Position numbers and translations under genes: made by a program. This document shows positions 43,670 through 52,548 of a DNA stretch of 64,000 nt, piece after piece. This DNA comes from Pseudooceanicola onchidii. Its GTDB lineage: Bacteria > Pseudomonadota > Alphaproteobacteria > Rhodobacterales > Rhodobacteraceae. Location of the stretch: NCBI RefSeq assembly GCF_004959925.1, contig NZ_SPUW01000002.1:744001-808000 (forward strand), in the 5' to 3' direction. The number at the start of each line of letters is the position of its first letter. Position 1 is the stretch's first letter. The notes beneath the pieces were generated by a model. That model made no database searches. It had not been told where the DNA came from and worked only from the letters and a program-made list of their open reading frames with translations.

Positions 43670-44053
43670 ATGATCAAGCTGGAGCATGCCAATGTCACCG
43701 TATCGGACCCCGAAGCGACGGCGCAGTGGCTGGGCGAAGTATTTGGCTGGGCTGTTCGCTGGTCCGGACCTGCGATGCAGACCGGTCGAACCATCCACGT
43801 GGGAACGCCCGAGGGGTACGTCGCGCTCTTTTGCCCAGGCGAAACGCGGGCATCAGACGCGGACAGCTATCGGACGGCCGGGATGCTGAATCACCTTGCG
43901 GTCTTCACCGACGAAGACATCGATGCCGTCGAGGGCCGCGTCAGGGCGGCCGGGTTCGCGCCGGTCAACCACGGCACCTATGCCCCCGGTCGCCGGTTCT
44001 ATTTCCACGATGCCGACGGGATCGAGTGGGAGGTCGCGTCGCATCAAAGCTGA
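43670..44053 (+). CDS. VOC family protein (glyoxalase/dioxygenase superfamily)
   Basis: This 127-residue protein has two beta-alpha-beta-beta-beta modules with [21 protein letters not shown] at the start, [10 protein letters not shown] in the middle and [19 protein letters not shown] at the end. His and Glu at the usual metal positions are present in LEHANV and IEWEVA. SoxR control suggests a role against redox-active or electrophilic compounds. AGGAGG is followed 7 bases later by ATG. Confidence 0.9.
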   Translation: MIKLEHANVTVSDPEATAQWLGEVFGWAVRWSGPAMQTGRTIHVGTPEGYVALFCPGETRASDADSYRTAGMLNHLAVFTDEDIDAVEGRVRAAGFAPVNHGTYAPGRRFYFHDADGIEWEVASHQS

Positions 44054-44112
44054 CGCCATTTCGCTTGCAATTGCCGCCCGGATTGGGTGTTGTAGCTGGA
44101 CGTAAACGACCG

Positions 44113-44140
44113 CGAAGGGGCCTTTTGGAAGGCCCCTTCG
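44113..44140 (+). other. Hairpin in the greA leader
   Basis: CGAAGGGGCC and GGCCCCTTCG form a perfect 10-bp stem around TTTTGGAA, ending 20 bases before the greA ATG. It follows the VOC stop by 60 bases. There is no T-run, so it could be a rho-type stop for the VOC mRNA or a leader structure of greA. Confidence 0.6.
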
Positions 44141-44160
44141 TCATTGCCGTGGAGATGATT

Positions 44161-44631
44161 ATGGAAAAGATTCCAATGACGCGCACCGGGTTCAGCGCCC
44201 TCGAGAAGGAGCTGAAGCACCTGAAATCGGTGGAACGTCCGGCGATCATCCAGGCCATCGCCGAAGCGCGAGAGCTGGGCGATCTGTCGGAAAACGCGGA
44301 ATATCATTCGGCGCGCGAAAAGCAGTCGTTCATCGAAGGCCGCATCAAGGAACTTGAGGGCGTGCTGTCCCTGGCCGACGTGATCGATCCGTCGCAGATG
44401 ACCGGCAACGTCAAGTTCGGTGCGAAGGTCACCGTGGTCGACGAAGACACGGACGAGGAAAAGGTCTGGCAGATCGTTGGCGAATACGAAGCCAACATCG
44501 AGAAGGGTCTTCTGAACATCAAGTCGCCCATTGCGCGGGCGCTGATCGGCAAGGACGAAGGCGATTCCGTCGAAGTCCGCACCCCGGGCGGTGAGCGCGC
44601 TTACGAGATCCTCAAGATCGAGTATGGTTGA
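44161..44631 (+). CDS. greA: Transcription elongation factor GreA
   Basis: This 156-residue protein is full length. An N-terminal coiled coil contains [21 protein letters not shown] (acidic tip D, E, E conserved) and a C-terminal FKBP-like domain ends in [20 protein letters not shown]. GreA stimulates transcript cleavage in backtracked RNA polymerase. An in-frame ATG two codons upstream is equally possible; homology starts at MEKIPMT. Confidence 0.96.
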   Translation: MEKIPMTRTGFSALEKELKHLKSVERPAIIQAIAEARELGDLSENAEYHSAREKQSFIEGRIKELEGVLSLADVIDPSQMTGNVKFGAKVTVVDEDTDEEKVWQIVGEYEANIEKGLLNIKSPIARALIGKDEGDSVEVRTPGGERAYEILKIEYG

Positions 44632-44689
44632 GGAATTCCGCCCGGCCACATGACGGCCCCGGCGCAAGGCATTTGAGACAGGACCGAAG

Positions 44690-45706
44690 ATGAGTGACAA
44701 ACCGGACACCCGGCCAACACCGATTGGTGTCTACGGCGGGGCAGCCACGGGTCGGCTGACCTCTCTCGAGGTGGTGGCACTTGCCGTGTCGGCCATCTGG
44801 GTTCTGGGATCACTGATCTTCTGGATGACCCTCGGGTCCGAGGACGCCGCGCCGATCGATCCGCTGACCCGGGCCATGGTCCTGTTGGCGGTGGTCCTGC
44901 CGCTGGCGATGTTCTGGGTGGCGGTCCTGGCCGTGCGCACCGGGCGGCAGATCCGCGAGGAAAGCCGCCGGATGCAGGCGACGGTCGATGCGATCCGCGA
45001 AAGCTATCAGTCTGGTATCGCGCTTGAGGCCGGACTGGGCGGGGCCGACACGATCACCCGCAAGCTGGATGAAATCGCGGCGGCGCAGCTCAAGACCGAA
45101 ACCGCACTGGCCACCTTCCAGTCGACCCGCAAGGCCGAGACCCCGAAGAAGGAAGAGCCGACCGCGCCGCCCAAGGTCCAGGTGGCCGAGGAACAGGCAG
45201 ACCTGCCGCTTGAGGTGGTCGGCGATGCCGAGGTCACCCTGCCGAAAAGCACGCTGATCCGGGCGCTGAATTTCCCCGAAACCGCCGAGGACGAGGACGG
45301 CTTTGCCGCCCTGCGCACCGCGCTGCGCGATCGGGTGACGGCGAACCTCGTGCAGGCGTCGCAGGATGTGCTGACCCTGCTCAGCCAGGACGGCATCTAC
45401 ATGGACGCCCTGCGCCCCGACATGGCCCGGCCCGAGCTGTGGCGCAGGTTCGCCCAGGGCGAGAGGGGGCGGCAGGTGGCCGCGCTTGGCGGCATTCGCG
45501 ACCGGTCCTCGCTGGCGCTGACGGCGGGGCGGATGCGGCAGGATCCGATCTTCCGTGACGCGGCGCATCATTTCCTGCGGCGGTTCGATTCCATGCTGCA
45601 ACAGTTCGAAGGATCGGCCACGGACCAGGAGATCTCGGCCCTGGCCGAAACCCGGACCGCGCGGGCCTTCATGCTGCTGGGCCGGGTCGCGGGCGTCTTT
45701 ACCTGA
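44690..45706 (+). CDS. Membrane protein with coiled coil, function unknown
   Basis: This 338-residue protein has a short cytoplasmic start and two membrane helices (about 25-48 and 62-84). A predicted coiled coil of about 85-150 is rich in Arg, Glu and Gln (GRQIREESRRMQATVDAIRE). A charged linker follows, then a helical C-terminal domain of about 190-338. I recognise no named domain. It lies 58 bases after greA and ends 2 bases before the convergent mobA stop. Confidence 0.8.
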   Translation: MSDKPDTRPTPIGVYGGAATGRLTSLEVVALAVSAIWVLGSLIFWMTLGSEDAAPIDPLTRAMVLLAVVLPLAMFWVAVLAVRTGRQIREESRRMQATVDAIRESYQSGIALEAGLGGADTITRKLDEIAAAQLKTETALATFQSTRKAETPKKEEPTAPPKVQVAEEQADLPLEVVGDAEVTLPKSTLIRALNFPETAEDEDGFAALRTALRDRVTANLVQASQDVLTLLSQDGIYMDALRPDMARPELWRRFAQGERGRQVAALGGIRDRSSLALTAGRMRQDPIFRDAAHHFLRRFDSMLQQFEGSATDQEISALAETRTARAFMLLGRVAGVFT

Positions 45707-45708
45707 AA

Positions 45709-46305
45709 TCAGCCGATCGCCGCTTCGGCGGTGGCCAGGTCTTCGGGCGTGTTCACGTTGAAGAAGGCATCGGGCGTGGTGTCGGGGAAGGGCACCGCCG
45801 TGGCCCCCGCCTGCGCGGTCCAGTCGGTCATGCGCCGGGTGCCCGTCGCAAGCGCCTGCGCCAGCGCGTCACGCAAGGCCACAGGCCAAAGCCCCGCAAC
45901 CGGATGCACCCGCCCGCCGCTTTGAGCCAAGACCGGCGTAGTGGCGCTGGCTTCAGCGGCCAGCATCAGCTGCGGGATCAGGTCGCCGGGCAGGAAGGGC
46001 GTATCGCCGGGCACGGTCGCGACATGGGTGTGTCCGCCCTGCAAGGCCCAGTCCATCGCCGTCAGAACCCCGGCCAGCGGTCCGGGCCGGTCGGGGATCA
46101 CATCGGGCAGAAGCGGAAGGCCGAAACCCGCGAAGTCCGCAGCCGCGCCATTGGTGTTGATCGCCAGGTCATCGCATTGCGGCGCGATCCGGTCGATCAC
46201 ATGCGCCACAAGCGGGCGACCCGCCAGCATCCGCAGCCCCTTGTCGCCGCCGCCCATCCGCCGCGACGCCCCGCCCGCCAGGATCATGACCGGCGGGGGT
46301 CTCAT
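45709..46305 (-). CDS. mobA: Molybdenum cofactor guanylyltransferase
   Basis: This 198-residue nucleotidyltransferase has the GTP-binding start ILAGGASRRMGGGDKGLRML, DRPGPLAGVLTAMDWA and the metal site PGDTPFLP. It adds GMP to molybdopterin to make the bis-MGD cofactor used by DMSO-reductase-type enzymes. moaB of the same pathway is at 59404-59931. Confidence 0.94.
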   Translation of the reverse strand: MRPPPVMILAGGASRRMGGGDKGLRMLAGRPLVAHVIDRIAPQCDDLAINTNGAAADFAGFGLPLLPDVIPDRPGPLAGVLTAMDWALQGGHTHVATVPGDTPFLPGDLIPQLMLAAEASATTPVLAQSGGRVHPVAGLWPVALRDALAQALATGTRRMTDWTAQAGATAVPFPDTTPDAFFNVNTPEDLATAEAAIG

Positions 46306-46419
46306 GCCGGGGCCCCGCAGTGGGTTGCGGCAAAGGCGGATTTGTCCCCCGGGGTAGATTGCATCACGGTCGCTGGCGTCCTAGGCAGTGGCTTCCGGTC
46401 CTTTTACGAGCTTTCCCCG

Positions 46420-47136
46420 ATGACGACCACTCCGCAAGCTGCCTATTGGCAAGGGTTCCGTGATGGGCTGCCCTTCCTGCTGGTGATCATGCCCTTCTCC
46501 GTGCTGTTCGGCGTCGTGGCAACCGAAGCCGGGTTGAACGTGCTCGAGGCGCTGACCTTTTCGGTCGTCGTGATCGCGGGGGCGGCGCAGTTCACTGCGC
46601 TTCACCTGCTGCAGAATGACACGCCGACGCTGATCGTGATCCTGTCGGCCCTGGCGGTGAATCTGCGGATGGCGATGTATTCGGCCTCGCTCACGCCACA
46701 TCTGGGGGCGGCGCCGATCTGGCAGCGGGCCCTGGTGGCCTATTTCACGGTCGATCAAAGCTATGCCCTGTCGATCGTCACCTTCGACAAGCGCAAGGAC
46801 TGGGGCGTGGCCCAGAAGGTCGCCTATTTCTTCGGGACGGTAACCCCGATCTGTCCGATGTGGTACCTGATGACCATCGTCGGGGCGCTGATCGGCAGCA
46901 CGATCCCGCCCGAATTCGCGCTGGATTTCGCGCTGCCCATCACCTTCATCGCGATGATCGCGCCGATGCTGCGGTCGGTGCCGCACCTGATCGCGGCGGG
47001 GGCTTCGGTTACGGGATCGCTGCTGCTGGCAGGGCTGCCGCTGAACATGGGGCTGTTGCTGGCTGCGGTGATCGGCATGGCCGCCGGGGCGCAGGCCGAG
47101 GTGTGGATGTCGCGCAAGACAGGAGAGACGGCATGA
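46420..47136 (+). CDS. azlC: AzlC family branched-chain amino acid exporter, large subunit
   Basis: This 238-residue protein has about six membrane helices and the AzlC pattern: FRDGLPFLLVIMPFSVLFGVVA at the start, GAAQFTALHLL, then LAVNLRMAMYSASL. With AzlD it exports branched-chain amino acids or analogues. The ATG at 46420 was chosen because homology begins at MTTTPQAAYWQGFRDG. Divergent from mobA. Confidence 0.92.
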   Translation: MTTTPQAAYWQGFRDGLPFLLVIMPFSVLFGVVATEAGLNVLEALTFSVVVIAGAAQFTALHLLQNDTPTLIVILSALAVNLRMAMYSASLTPHLGAAPIWQRALVAYFTVDQSYALSIVTFDKRKDWGVAQKVAYFFGTVTPICPMWYLMTIVGALIGSTIPPEFALDFALPITFIAMIAPMLRSVPHLIAAGASVTGSLLLAGLPLNMGLLLAAVIGMAAGAQAEVWMSRKTGETA

Positions 47137-47459
47137 TCGACCGCGTCGACCTTTGGCTGACGATCATCGCGCTCGGGCTTGGCAGCTTCGGGCTGCGGTT
47201 CGTCTTTCTCGGGATCATCGGTGACCGGGCGCTGCCCGAATGGGTGCTGCGCCACCTGCGTTACACCGCCGTGGCCGTCCTGCCCGCGCTGGTTGCGCCA
47301 CTGGTTGTCTGGCCACAGGCGGCAGGCGGAGAGCCGGACCCGGCCCGCATGGGGGCGGCGATTGTCGCGCTCGTGGTCGGGCTGACCACCGGACGCGTGA
47401 TCGCCGCGATCCTTGCGGGCTTCGCGGCGCTCTACGGGTTTCTCTGGCTGTTGGGCTGA
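47133..47459 (+). CDS. azlD: AzlD family small exporter subunit
   Basis: This 108-residue protein has three to four membrane segments and the AzlD pattern GSFGLRFVFLGIIGDRALPEWVLRHLRYTAVAVLPAL-like core (split here by charged residues). The ATG overlaps the azlC stop as ATGA, as expected for a two-subunit exporter. Confidence 0.9.
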   Translation: MIDRVDLWLTIIALGLGSFGLRFVFLGIIGDRALPEWVLRHLRYTAVAVLPALVAPLVVWPQAAGGEPDPARMGAAIVALVVGLTTGRVIAAILAGFAALYGFLWLLG

Positions 47460-47464
47460 CGCGG

Positions 47465-48025
47465 TCAGTCTTCTTCGATCAGCGTCTCGGTCCGGCCGCC
47501 GGTGATCGCGATGAAGCTTTCCTCGAGATCCTTGGGATAATACGTCTGCTTGATGCCGCCAAAGCCGGGCAGGGTCTGCAGGATCGACGAGGTGCTTTGC
47601 GCGCAAAGTGCCGCGCCGACCGGGCCGTTCGCCTTGACCTTCTGCATCGCCAGCGCCGCGACCTCGGGCGAGACGGGGACAGTGACCTTGCGGACCAGGA
47701 AGGCACTGCGGGCATGGCCGCTCATGTAGGACTTTTCGACGCCGGGGGTGAAGCCATAGAGGACATCGCCGGACCGCGGCACGCCCTGGGCCTTGAAGCT
47801 ACCCGCAGGATCGAACAGCACCACCTCGTCCGACGCGACCTCAAGCGCGGTGTGCGCGCCCGCGCCGCTGCGGCGGTTGATGACCGTATAGAGGGTCAGT
47901 TCGGTCGGGCCGGTGTTGCGGTAGGACACCTGCGCGAGCTCTGCCGGGGGCAGCACGGCGGGGTTGCGCGGGGCGCAGGCTGCAAGGGCAGCCACGGCCG
48001 CCAAGGCAAGAAACACGCGTTTCAT
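47465..48025 (-). CDS. Putative lipoprotein, function unknown
   Basis: This 186-residue protein has a lipoprotein signal with lipobox LAAC (cysteine about residue 17). The beta-rich body that follows contains TVINRRSGAGAHTALEV, DVLYGFTPG and LCAQSTSSILQTLPGFGG. It should be anchored to the outer membrane or inner-membrane face. The body has a look of an envelope protein acting on cell-wall material, but I do not recognise a family. Convergent with azlD, 5 bases apart. Confidence 0.82.
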   Translation of the reverse strand: MKRVFLALAAVAALAACAPRNPAVLPPAELAQVSYRNTGPTELTLYTVINRRSGAGAHTALEVASDEVVLFDPAGSFKAQGVPRSGDVLYGFTPGVEKSYMSGHARSAFLVRKVTVPVSPEVAALAMQKVKANGPVGAALCAQSTSSILQTLPGFGGIKQTYYPKDLEESFIAITGGRTETLIEED

Positions 48026-48064
48026 CGTCGTCTCCTGTCAGGGCGGCAGGCGCCCGGGATCGGG

Positions 48065-48199
48065 TCAGCCGTTGACGAGGGCCATGAAGATCAGGATGCC
48101 GACGATGGCAATGCAGGACCAGGTGGTCGCCTTGATGAAGCCTTCGTAGGTCTTTTTCTGAACCGTGATGTCCATTTCGCCGTGCTTGTGTTCGGCCAT
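48065..48199 (-). CDS. aa3-type cytochrome c oxidase subunit IV
   Basis: This 44-residue protein has a polar start MAEHKHGEMDITVQKKTYEGF followed by one membrane helix (TTWSCIAIVGILIFMALV) and the end NG. It matches the small subunit IV of alphaproteobacterial aa3 oxidases (PF07835). It is encoded away from the other oxidase genes, as is often the case. GATTGAC precedes the ATG; no strong ribosome site is evident. Confidence 0.9.
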   Translation of the reverse strand: MAEHKHGEMDITVQKKTYEGFIKATTWSCIAIVGILIFMALVNG

Positions 48200-48256
48200 G
48201 TCAGTCAATCCTCTGATACGTGGTCGGGGCGTGATTAGCCGATTCAGTCCGGCCTG

Positions 48257-48718
48257 TCACGCCTTCGGGTCGGTGGTGGTCGAGTTTTCCAGATCCCGCT
48301 GAAGCCGGAAGCCGATGCGGTTGGGTTCCTTGCGCTCGGGCATCTTCGGCATGGCGCGCAGGGCGACCGACAACTGGCTGACGTGCTGGACCAGCTGGGT
48401 GCGAACGCCCTGGGTGTCGGTGCCGTAGAAGGTCAGGATGTCGGGGTCGAAAAAGCCCATGCCCTCGATCCGCAGCACACCGGTGTCGTTGCCGACGAAC
48501 CCCATGGCGACTTCCTGATCCGCATCAAGGCCTTCCTCGAAGGACTGAATGTAAAGGATCAGCCGCTCATAGGCCCATTCGGCGGGGCTTTTCGACTTGG
48601 TGGGCTTTTCCGTCACGTGGTTGGGCAAGGGCGTGGTGCCGTCGCGCAGGGCCTCGTGGCGGCGCGGCAGGGCGTCGGCCTCTTCGGCTTCGGCCGAGGT
48701 CTGGATGCTGTCGTCCAT
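48257..48718 (-). CDS. DUF6173-type small protein
   Basis: This 153-residue protein starts at 48718 with MDDSIQTSAEAEEAD. The core has PAEWAYERLILYIQSFEEGLDADQE and VGNDTGVLRIEGMGFFDPDILTFYG, and ends with a charged tail. It fits the conserved Rhodobacteraceae DUF6173 family, of unknown role. Its start codon overlaps the stop of the MBL-fold hydrolase gene (TGATG), so the two are coupled. Confidence 0.85.
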   Translation of the reverse strand: MDDSIQTSAEAEEADALPRRHEALRDGTTPLPNHVTEKPTKSKSPAEWAYERLILYIQSFEEGLDADQEVAMGFVGNDTGVLRIEGMGFFDPDILTFYGTDTQGVRTQLVQHVSQLSVALRAMPKMPERKEPNRIGFRLQRDLENSTTTDPKA

Positions 48719-49758
48719 CAGATCGCCTGCCATTCATAGGCGCCATCGTCCCGCAGGGTGCGGCTGGCGCGGCCCGTCTTGTAGAGATGCTGAAGATGGG
48801 CATAGGCCTCGACCATGGCAAGGTTGTAGATCGCATCCACGATCTCGCGCTTGAACAGCGGCGAGAAGCAGGCGACCGCCACCTTCGGCTCGCGGATGTG
48901 ATCCAGCAGCCGGTCGAGGCAGGAGTGGTGGTTTTCGATCAGGTCGTTCATCCGGCGGGGCAGGCCGGTGAAGGGCAGCTTGTGACCGCCGATCACCACG
49001 TGATCCTCGCGCGCCATGGGTTGCAGGCGTTCGCAGGCCTCAAGCCATTCGGCCAGCGGGTCGGCCTCGGGTTCGGCGGGCTGGACGCCGACGTTCGGGC
49101 TGATCGTTGGCAGCACCTGATCGCCCGCGATCACGAGGTTGTCGTCGCGGGACCACATGGTCACATGTTCCGGCGCATGGCCGTTGCCCATGTGGATGTC
49201 CCAGTCGCGCCCACCCGCGCGGATCACGTCGCCCTGCTGGATGCGGGTGTGGCCGACCGGCACGTCGTGGCAGATGTCGGCGAAGTTGAAGGGGCGTTCC
49301 TTCTTTTTCTGTTCGATGCGCGCGGCGGGCATCCCGGCGCGGTGCCAGTAGCGGATCGAGGCCTCGGTCGGGCGTTCCTCGATATCCATGACCAGCATCC
49401 GGGTCAGCAGGTAGGTGGTGCGCGACGCCCAGTGTTCGGCGTCGTGGCGTTGCATGAACCAACCGGTCATGCCGACGTGGTCGGGGTGGTGATGGGTCGA
49501 GATCACGCGCCCGACCGGCTTGCCCTTCAGCGGTCCCGCCAGGTTCTGTTCCCAGTAGCCGACGGTCTTTTTCGAATAGGTGCCGGTGTCGATCAGCGTC
49601 CAGCTGTCGCCGTCGTCCAGCGCCACCACGTTGATCCACTTGAGAGGGGATTCCAGCGGCAGCGCCATCCACAGCACGCCCTCCGCGATCTCTACGGCCT
49701 CGCCCGCTTCGGGGACGTCGGGCCAGGGAAAGGCGAGGGCGGCGTGGTCGGATTTCAA
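48718..49758 (-). CDS. MBL-fold metallo-hydrolase
   Basis: This 346-residue protein begins at a TTG (49758) with GGAG upstream; the TTGA overlaps the stop of the acyl-CoA dehydrogenase. It has the metallo-beta-lactamase fold: TLIDTGTYSKK, metal site THHHPDHVGM, GNGHAPEHV and IAGDQVLP. It also has the extra helical C-terminal region seen in ETHE1-like and LACTB2-like hydrolases. Co-expression with an acyl-CoA dehydrogenase suggests a thioester or related substrate. Confidence 0.88.
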   Translation of the reverse strand: MKSDHAALAFPWPDVPEAGEAVEIAEGVLWMALPLESPLKWINVVALDDGDSWTLIDTGTYSKKTVGYWEQNLAGPLKGKPVGRVISTHHHPDHVGMTGWFMQRHDAEHWASRTTYLLTRMLVMDIEERPTEASIRYWHRAGMPAARIEQKKKERPFNFADICHDVPVGHTRIQQGDVIRAGGRDWDIHMGNGHAPEHVTMWSRDDNLVIAGDQVLPTISPNVGVQPAEPEADPLAEWLEACERLQPMAREDHVVIGGHKLPFTGLPRRMNDLIENHHSCLDRLLDHIREPKVAVACFSPLFKREIVDAIYNLAMVEAYAHLQHLYKTGRASRTLRDDGAYEWQAI

Positions 49759-51479
49759 GCTGTCAGCTCCTCGGTCGTGAAGGCGTAAAGGTCGTCGGCG
49801 CCGCAGGTGGCGTGGGCGAGGTGGCCGGCGTGTTCCGGCAGCAGTCGGTCGATATAGAACTTGGCCAGCCGAGTGCGCGGGCCATCGCCGCCTTCGGCCA
49901 TCGCGGCTTTCAGGTGATAGTGCCCGCCCAGAACACGGGCGAAGCCCATCAGGTAGGGCACGGCGCCAGCGAAACGATCGTTCAACTCGCCCTGCGCGAC
50001 CATCCACTCGGTGGCCTCGCGCAGGGTTTCGGCGGCCTGCCACACGGCGTTGCCCAGGTCGGGGAAATCGGCACGGGCGGCTTCGGCGTTGGCTTCGACC
50101 TCGTCGATCAGGGCCACGGCCATTTCACCGCCGTCCATCATCTTGCGCGCGACCATGTCCATCGCCTGGATGCCATTGGTGCCCTCGTAGATCGCGGTCA
50201 CGCGGACATCGCGGCTGAATTGCGCGGCGCCGGTTTCCTCGATGAAGCCCATGCCACCGTGAATCTGCACACCGATCTCGGAGACGGTGATGCCGGTTTC
50301 GGTGCCGAAGGTCTTGGCGATCGGGGTCAGGAAGGCCGCGCGGGTCTTCCAGGTGGCGTCGCCGGTTGCCGTGGCCATGTCGATCGCCACACCGCAGGCC
50401 AGCGCGATGGCGCGGGCGGCGAAGGTGTCTGCCTTCATCGTGGCCAGCATCCGGCGCACATCGGCGAAATCGGCAATGGTGCCGGTGCCGCCCTTGCCCT
50501 CAAGCGGGGTGCGACCCTGTTTGCGGTCCAGCGCATAGGACTGGGCGTGCTGCATCGCGCCTTCGGCGATGCCGATGCCCTGGATGCCGACGCCGAGCCG
50601 GGCGTTGTTCATCATGGTGAACATCGCGGCCATGCCCTTGTTTTCCTCGCCCACGAGCCAACCGGTCGCGTCCGAGAATTCCATCACGCAAGTCGGCGAT
50701 CCGTGGATGCCCATCTTGTGTTCCAGCGACACGACACGCAGCGCATTGGCGTCGCCAAGCGATCCGTCGTCGTTCGGGATGAACTTGGGCACCATGAAAA
50801 GACTGATGCCCTTGGTGCCGGGGGCGGCTTCGGGCAGACGGGCCAGGACAAGGTGGCAGACGTTGCCGCCAAAGTCGTGATCCCCCCAGGAGATATAGAT
50901 CTTCTGGCCCGAGATCCTGTAGGTGCCGTCACCGTTCGGCACCGCCTTCGAGGTCAGCGCGCCCACGTCGGACCCGGCCTGCGGTTCGGTCAGGTTCATC
51001 GTGCCCGACCATTCGCCGGAAATCAGCTTGGGCAGGTACAGCTCTTTCATCCAGTCGGGGGCGTGGTGTTCCAGCGCCTCGATCTGGCCCTGCGTCAGCA
51101 GCGGGTTGAGGCCAAGCGCCATGCAGGACCCGGCAAACAGGTCATTGACCGCGCAGTTCAGCGTCTGCGGCAGGCCCATGCCGCCATGATCGGCGGGCGC
51201 AGCAAGGCCAACCCAACCGCCTTCGGTGATCGCGGCGTAACCGTCGGAAAACCCCTTGGAGGTCCGCACGACGCCGTTTTCCAGCTTGGCCGGGTCCAGG
51301 TCGCCATTGCGGTTGAGCGGGGCAAGCACTTCATCCGCCAGGCGGCCAACCTCGGTCAGGATCGCCTCGACCGTGTCGGGGGTCGCCTCGGCGTAGGTGT
51401 CGGTCTCGGCGACCTGGGAAAAGCCGACGATTTCGTCCAGCACGAACTTGTATTCGGCGACGGGGGAACGATAGGGCAT
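49755..51479 (-). CDS. Acyl-CoA dehydrogenase, DmdC type
   Basis: This 574-residue enzyme starts at 51479 (MPYRSPVAEYKFVLDEIVGF) with GGAGGA upstream. It has FAD/substrate motifs MNLTEPQAGSDVG, KIYISWGDHDF, MFTMMNNARLGVGIQGIG and QIHGGMGFIEETGAAQ, and a long C-terminal extension. The length and these motifs match DmdC, the 3-methylmercaptopropionyl-CoA dehydrogenase of DMSP demethylation in marine roseobacters. dmdB and dmdD are not nearby, so another acyl-CoA substrate is possible. It should feed electrons to ETF and ETF-QO. Confidence 0.88.
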   Translation of the reverse strand: MPYRSPVAEYKFVLDEIVGFSQVAETDTYAEATPDTVEAILTEVGRLADEVLAPLNRNGDLDPAKLENGVVRTSKGFSDGYAAITEGGWVGLAAPADHGGMGLPQTLNCAVNDLFAGSCMALGLNPLLTQGQIEALEHHAPDWMKELYLPKLISGEWSGTMNLTEPQAGSDVGALTSKAVPNGDGTYRISGQKIYISWGDHDFGGNVCHLVLARLPEAAPGTKGISLFMVPKFIPNDDGSLGDANALRVVSLEHKMGIHGSPTCVMEFSDATGWLVGEENKGMAAMFTMMNNARLGVGIQGIGIAEGAMQHAQSYALDRKQGRTPLEGKGGTGTIADFADVRRMLATMKADTFAARAIALACGVAIDMATATGDATWKTRAAFLTPIAKTFGTETGITVSEIGVQIHGGMGFIEETGAAQFSRDVRVTAIYEGTNGIQAMDMVARKMMDGGEMAVALIDEVEANAEAARADFPDLGNAVWQAAETLREATEWMVAQGELNDRFAGAVPYLMGFARVLGGHYHLKAAMAEGGDGPRTRLAKFYIDRLLPEHAGHLAHATCGADDLYAFTTEELTA

Positions 51480-51609
51480 GGGGTCCTCCTCCACTCATGA
51501 CCGGCGCTTGGCAAGCGGCACGGCGTTCTCTATGCACAGGTTTTGCCGGGAAGGCTAGACAAGCCCGGTTTTGCCGCAACCCCAAACGCGGCGTCACAAG
51601 AGGATGACG

Positions 51610-52548
51610 ATGACCGAGGTTCTGCCGTCGACCGAGGAAGGGATCGCCCGCGCGGCGGGCCTGCTGCGCGACGGGGCGTTGGTCGCCATGCCGACGGAAA
51701 CCGTCTACGGGCTGGCCGGGCTGGCGCGTGACGACCGGGCGGTGGCGGGGATCTACGAGGCCAAGGGGCGTCCGTCGTTCAACCCGCTGATCGTGCATGT
51801 GGCCGAAGCCGCGCAGCTTGAGGACCTGGTCGAGGTGCCCGCAGTCGCGCGGCCGGTAATCGACGCCTTCTGGCCCGGCCCGCTGACCATCGTCCTGCCG
51901 TTGAAGCCGGGCGCGCCGGTGTCGCCGCTGGTCACCGCCGGTCTGCGCACGCTGGCCGTGCGGATGCCCGCCCATCCCGTGGCGCGGGCGCTGTTGCGCG
52001 GCGTCGGAGCCGGGGTCGCGGCGCCGTCTGCGAACCCTTCGGGGCGGATCAGCCCGACGACGGCGGCGCATGTGATGGCGGGGCTGGACGGGCGCATCGC
52101 GGCGGTGCTGGACGGCGGCGATTGCGCGGTCGGGGTGGAAAGCACGATCCTGGGCTTCCCGGAGGGGCGTGCCGTCATCCTGCGCGAGGGCGGCGTGACC
52201 GCCGAGGCGCTGGCGCAGGTGCTGGGCTACACCCCGCGTCACCGGGCCGAGGGTGATGCCATCGACGCACCCGGCCAGTTGGCCAGCCATTACGCCCCAC
52301 AGGGCCGCGTGCGTCTGGGCGTTACCAGGCCCGAGCCGCACGAGGTTTACCTGGGCTTTGGCGACATGGCCTGTGATCTGAACCTGTCCGCGTCCGGTGA
52401 CCTGGCCGAGGCCGCGGCCAACCTGTTTCGCCATTTCCACGCGATGGATGCCCGGGGCGCCGAGCGGATCGCCGTGGCGCCGGTGCCCGAAGAGGGGCTG
52501 GGCGCGGCGATCAACGACCGTCTGCGGCGGGCGGCGGCACCGCGCTAG
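51610..52548 (+). CDS. L-threonylcarbamoyladenylate synthase (Sua5/YwlC family)
   Basis: This 312-residue enzyme has a YrdC domain (about residues 10-195) with AMPTETVYGLAGLA, KGRPSFNPLIVHV, PLTIVLPL and APSANPSGRISPTTA. A C-terminal Sua5 domain (about 220-312) starts PGQLASHYAPQ. It makes the threonylcarbamoyl-AMP used for t6A in tRNA, the same pathway as tsaB at 8222. Two nearby ATGs (51604 and 51610) are possible. Confidence 0.95.
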   Translation: MTEVLPSTEEGIARAAGLLRDGALVAMPTETVYGLAGLARDDRAVAGIYEAKGRPSFNPLIVHVAEAAQLEDLVEVPAVARPVIDAFWPGPLTIVLPLKPGAPVSPLVTAGLRTLAVRMPAHPVARALLRGVGAGVAAPSANPSGRISPTTAAHVMAGLDGRIAAVLDGGDCAVGVESTILGFPEGRAVILREGGVTAEALAQVLGYTPRHRAEGDAIDAPGQLASHYAPQGRVRLGVTRPEPHEVYLGFGDMACDLNLSASGDLAEAAANLFRHFHAMDARGAERIAVAPVPEEGLGAAINDRLRRAAAPR

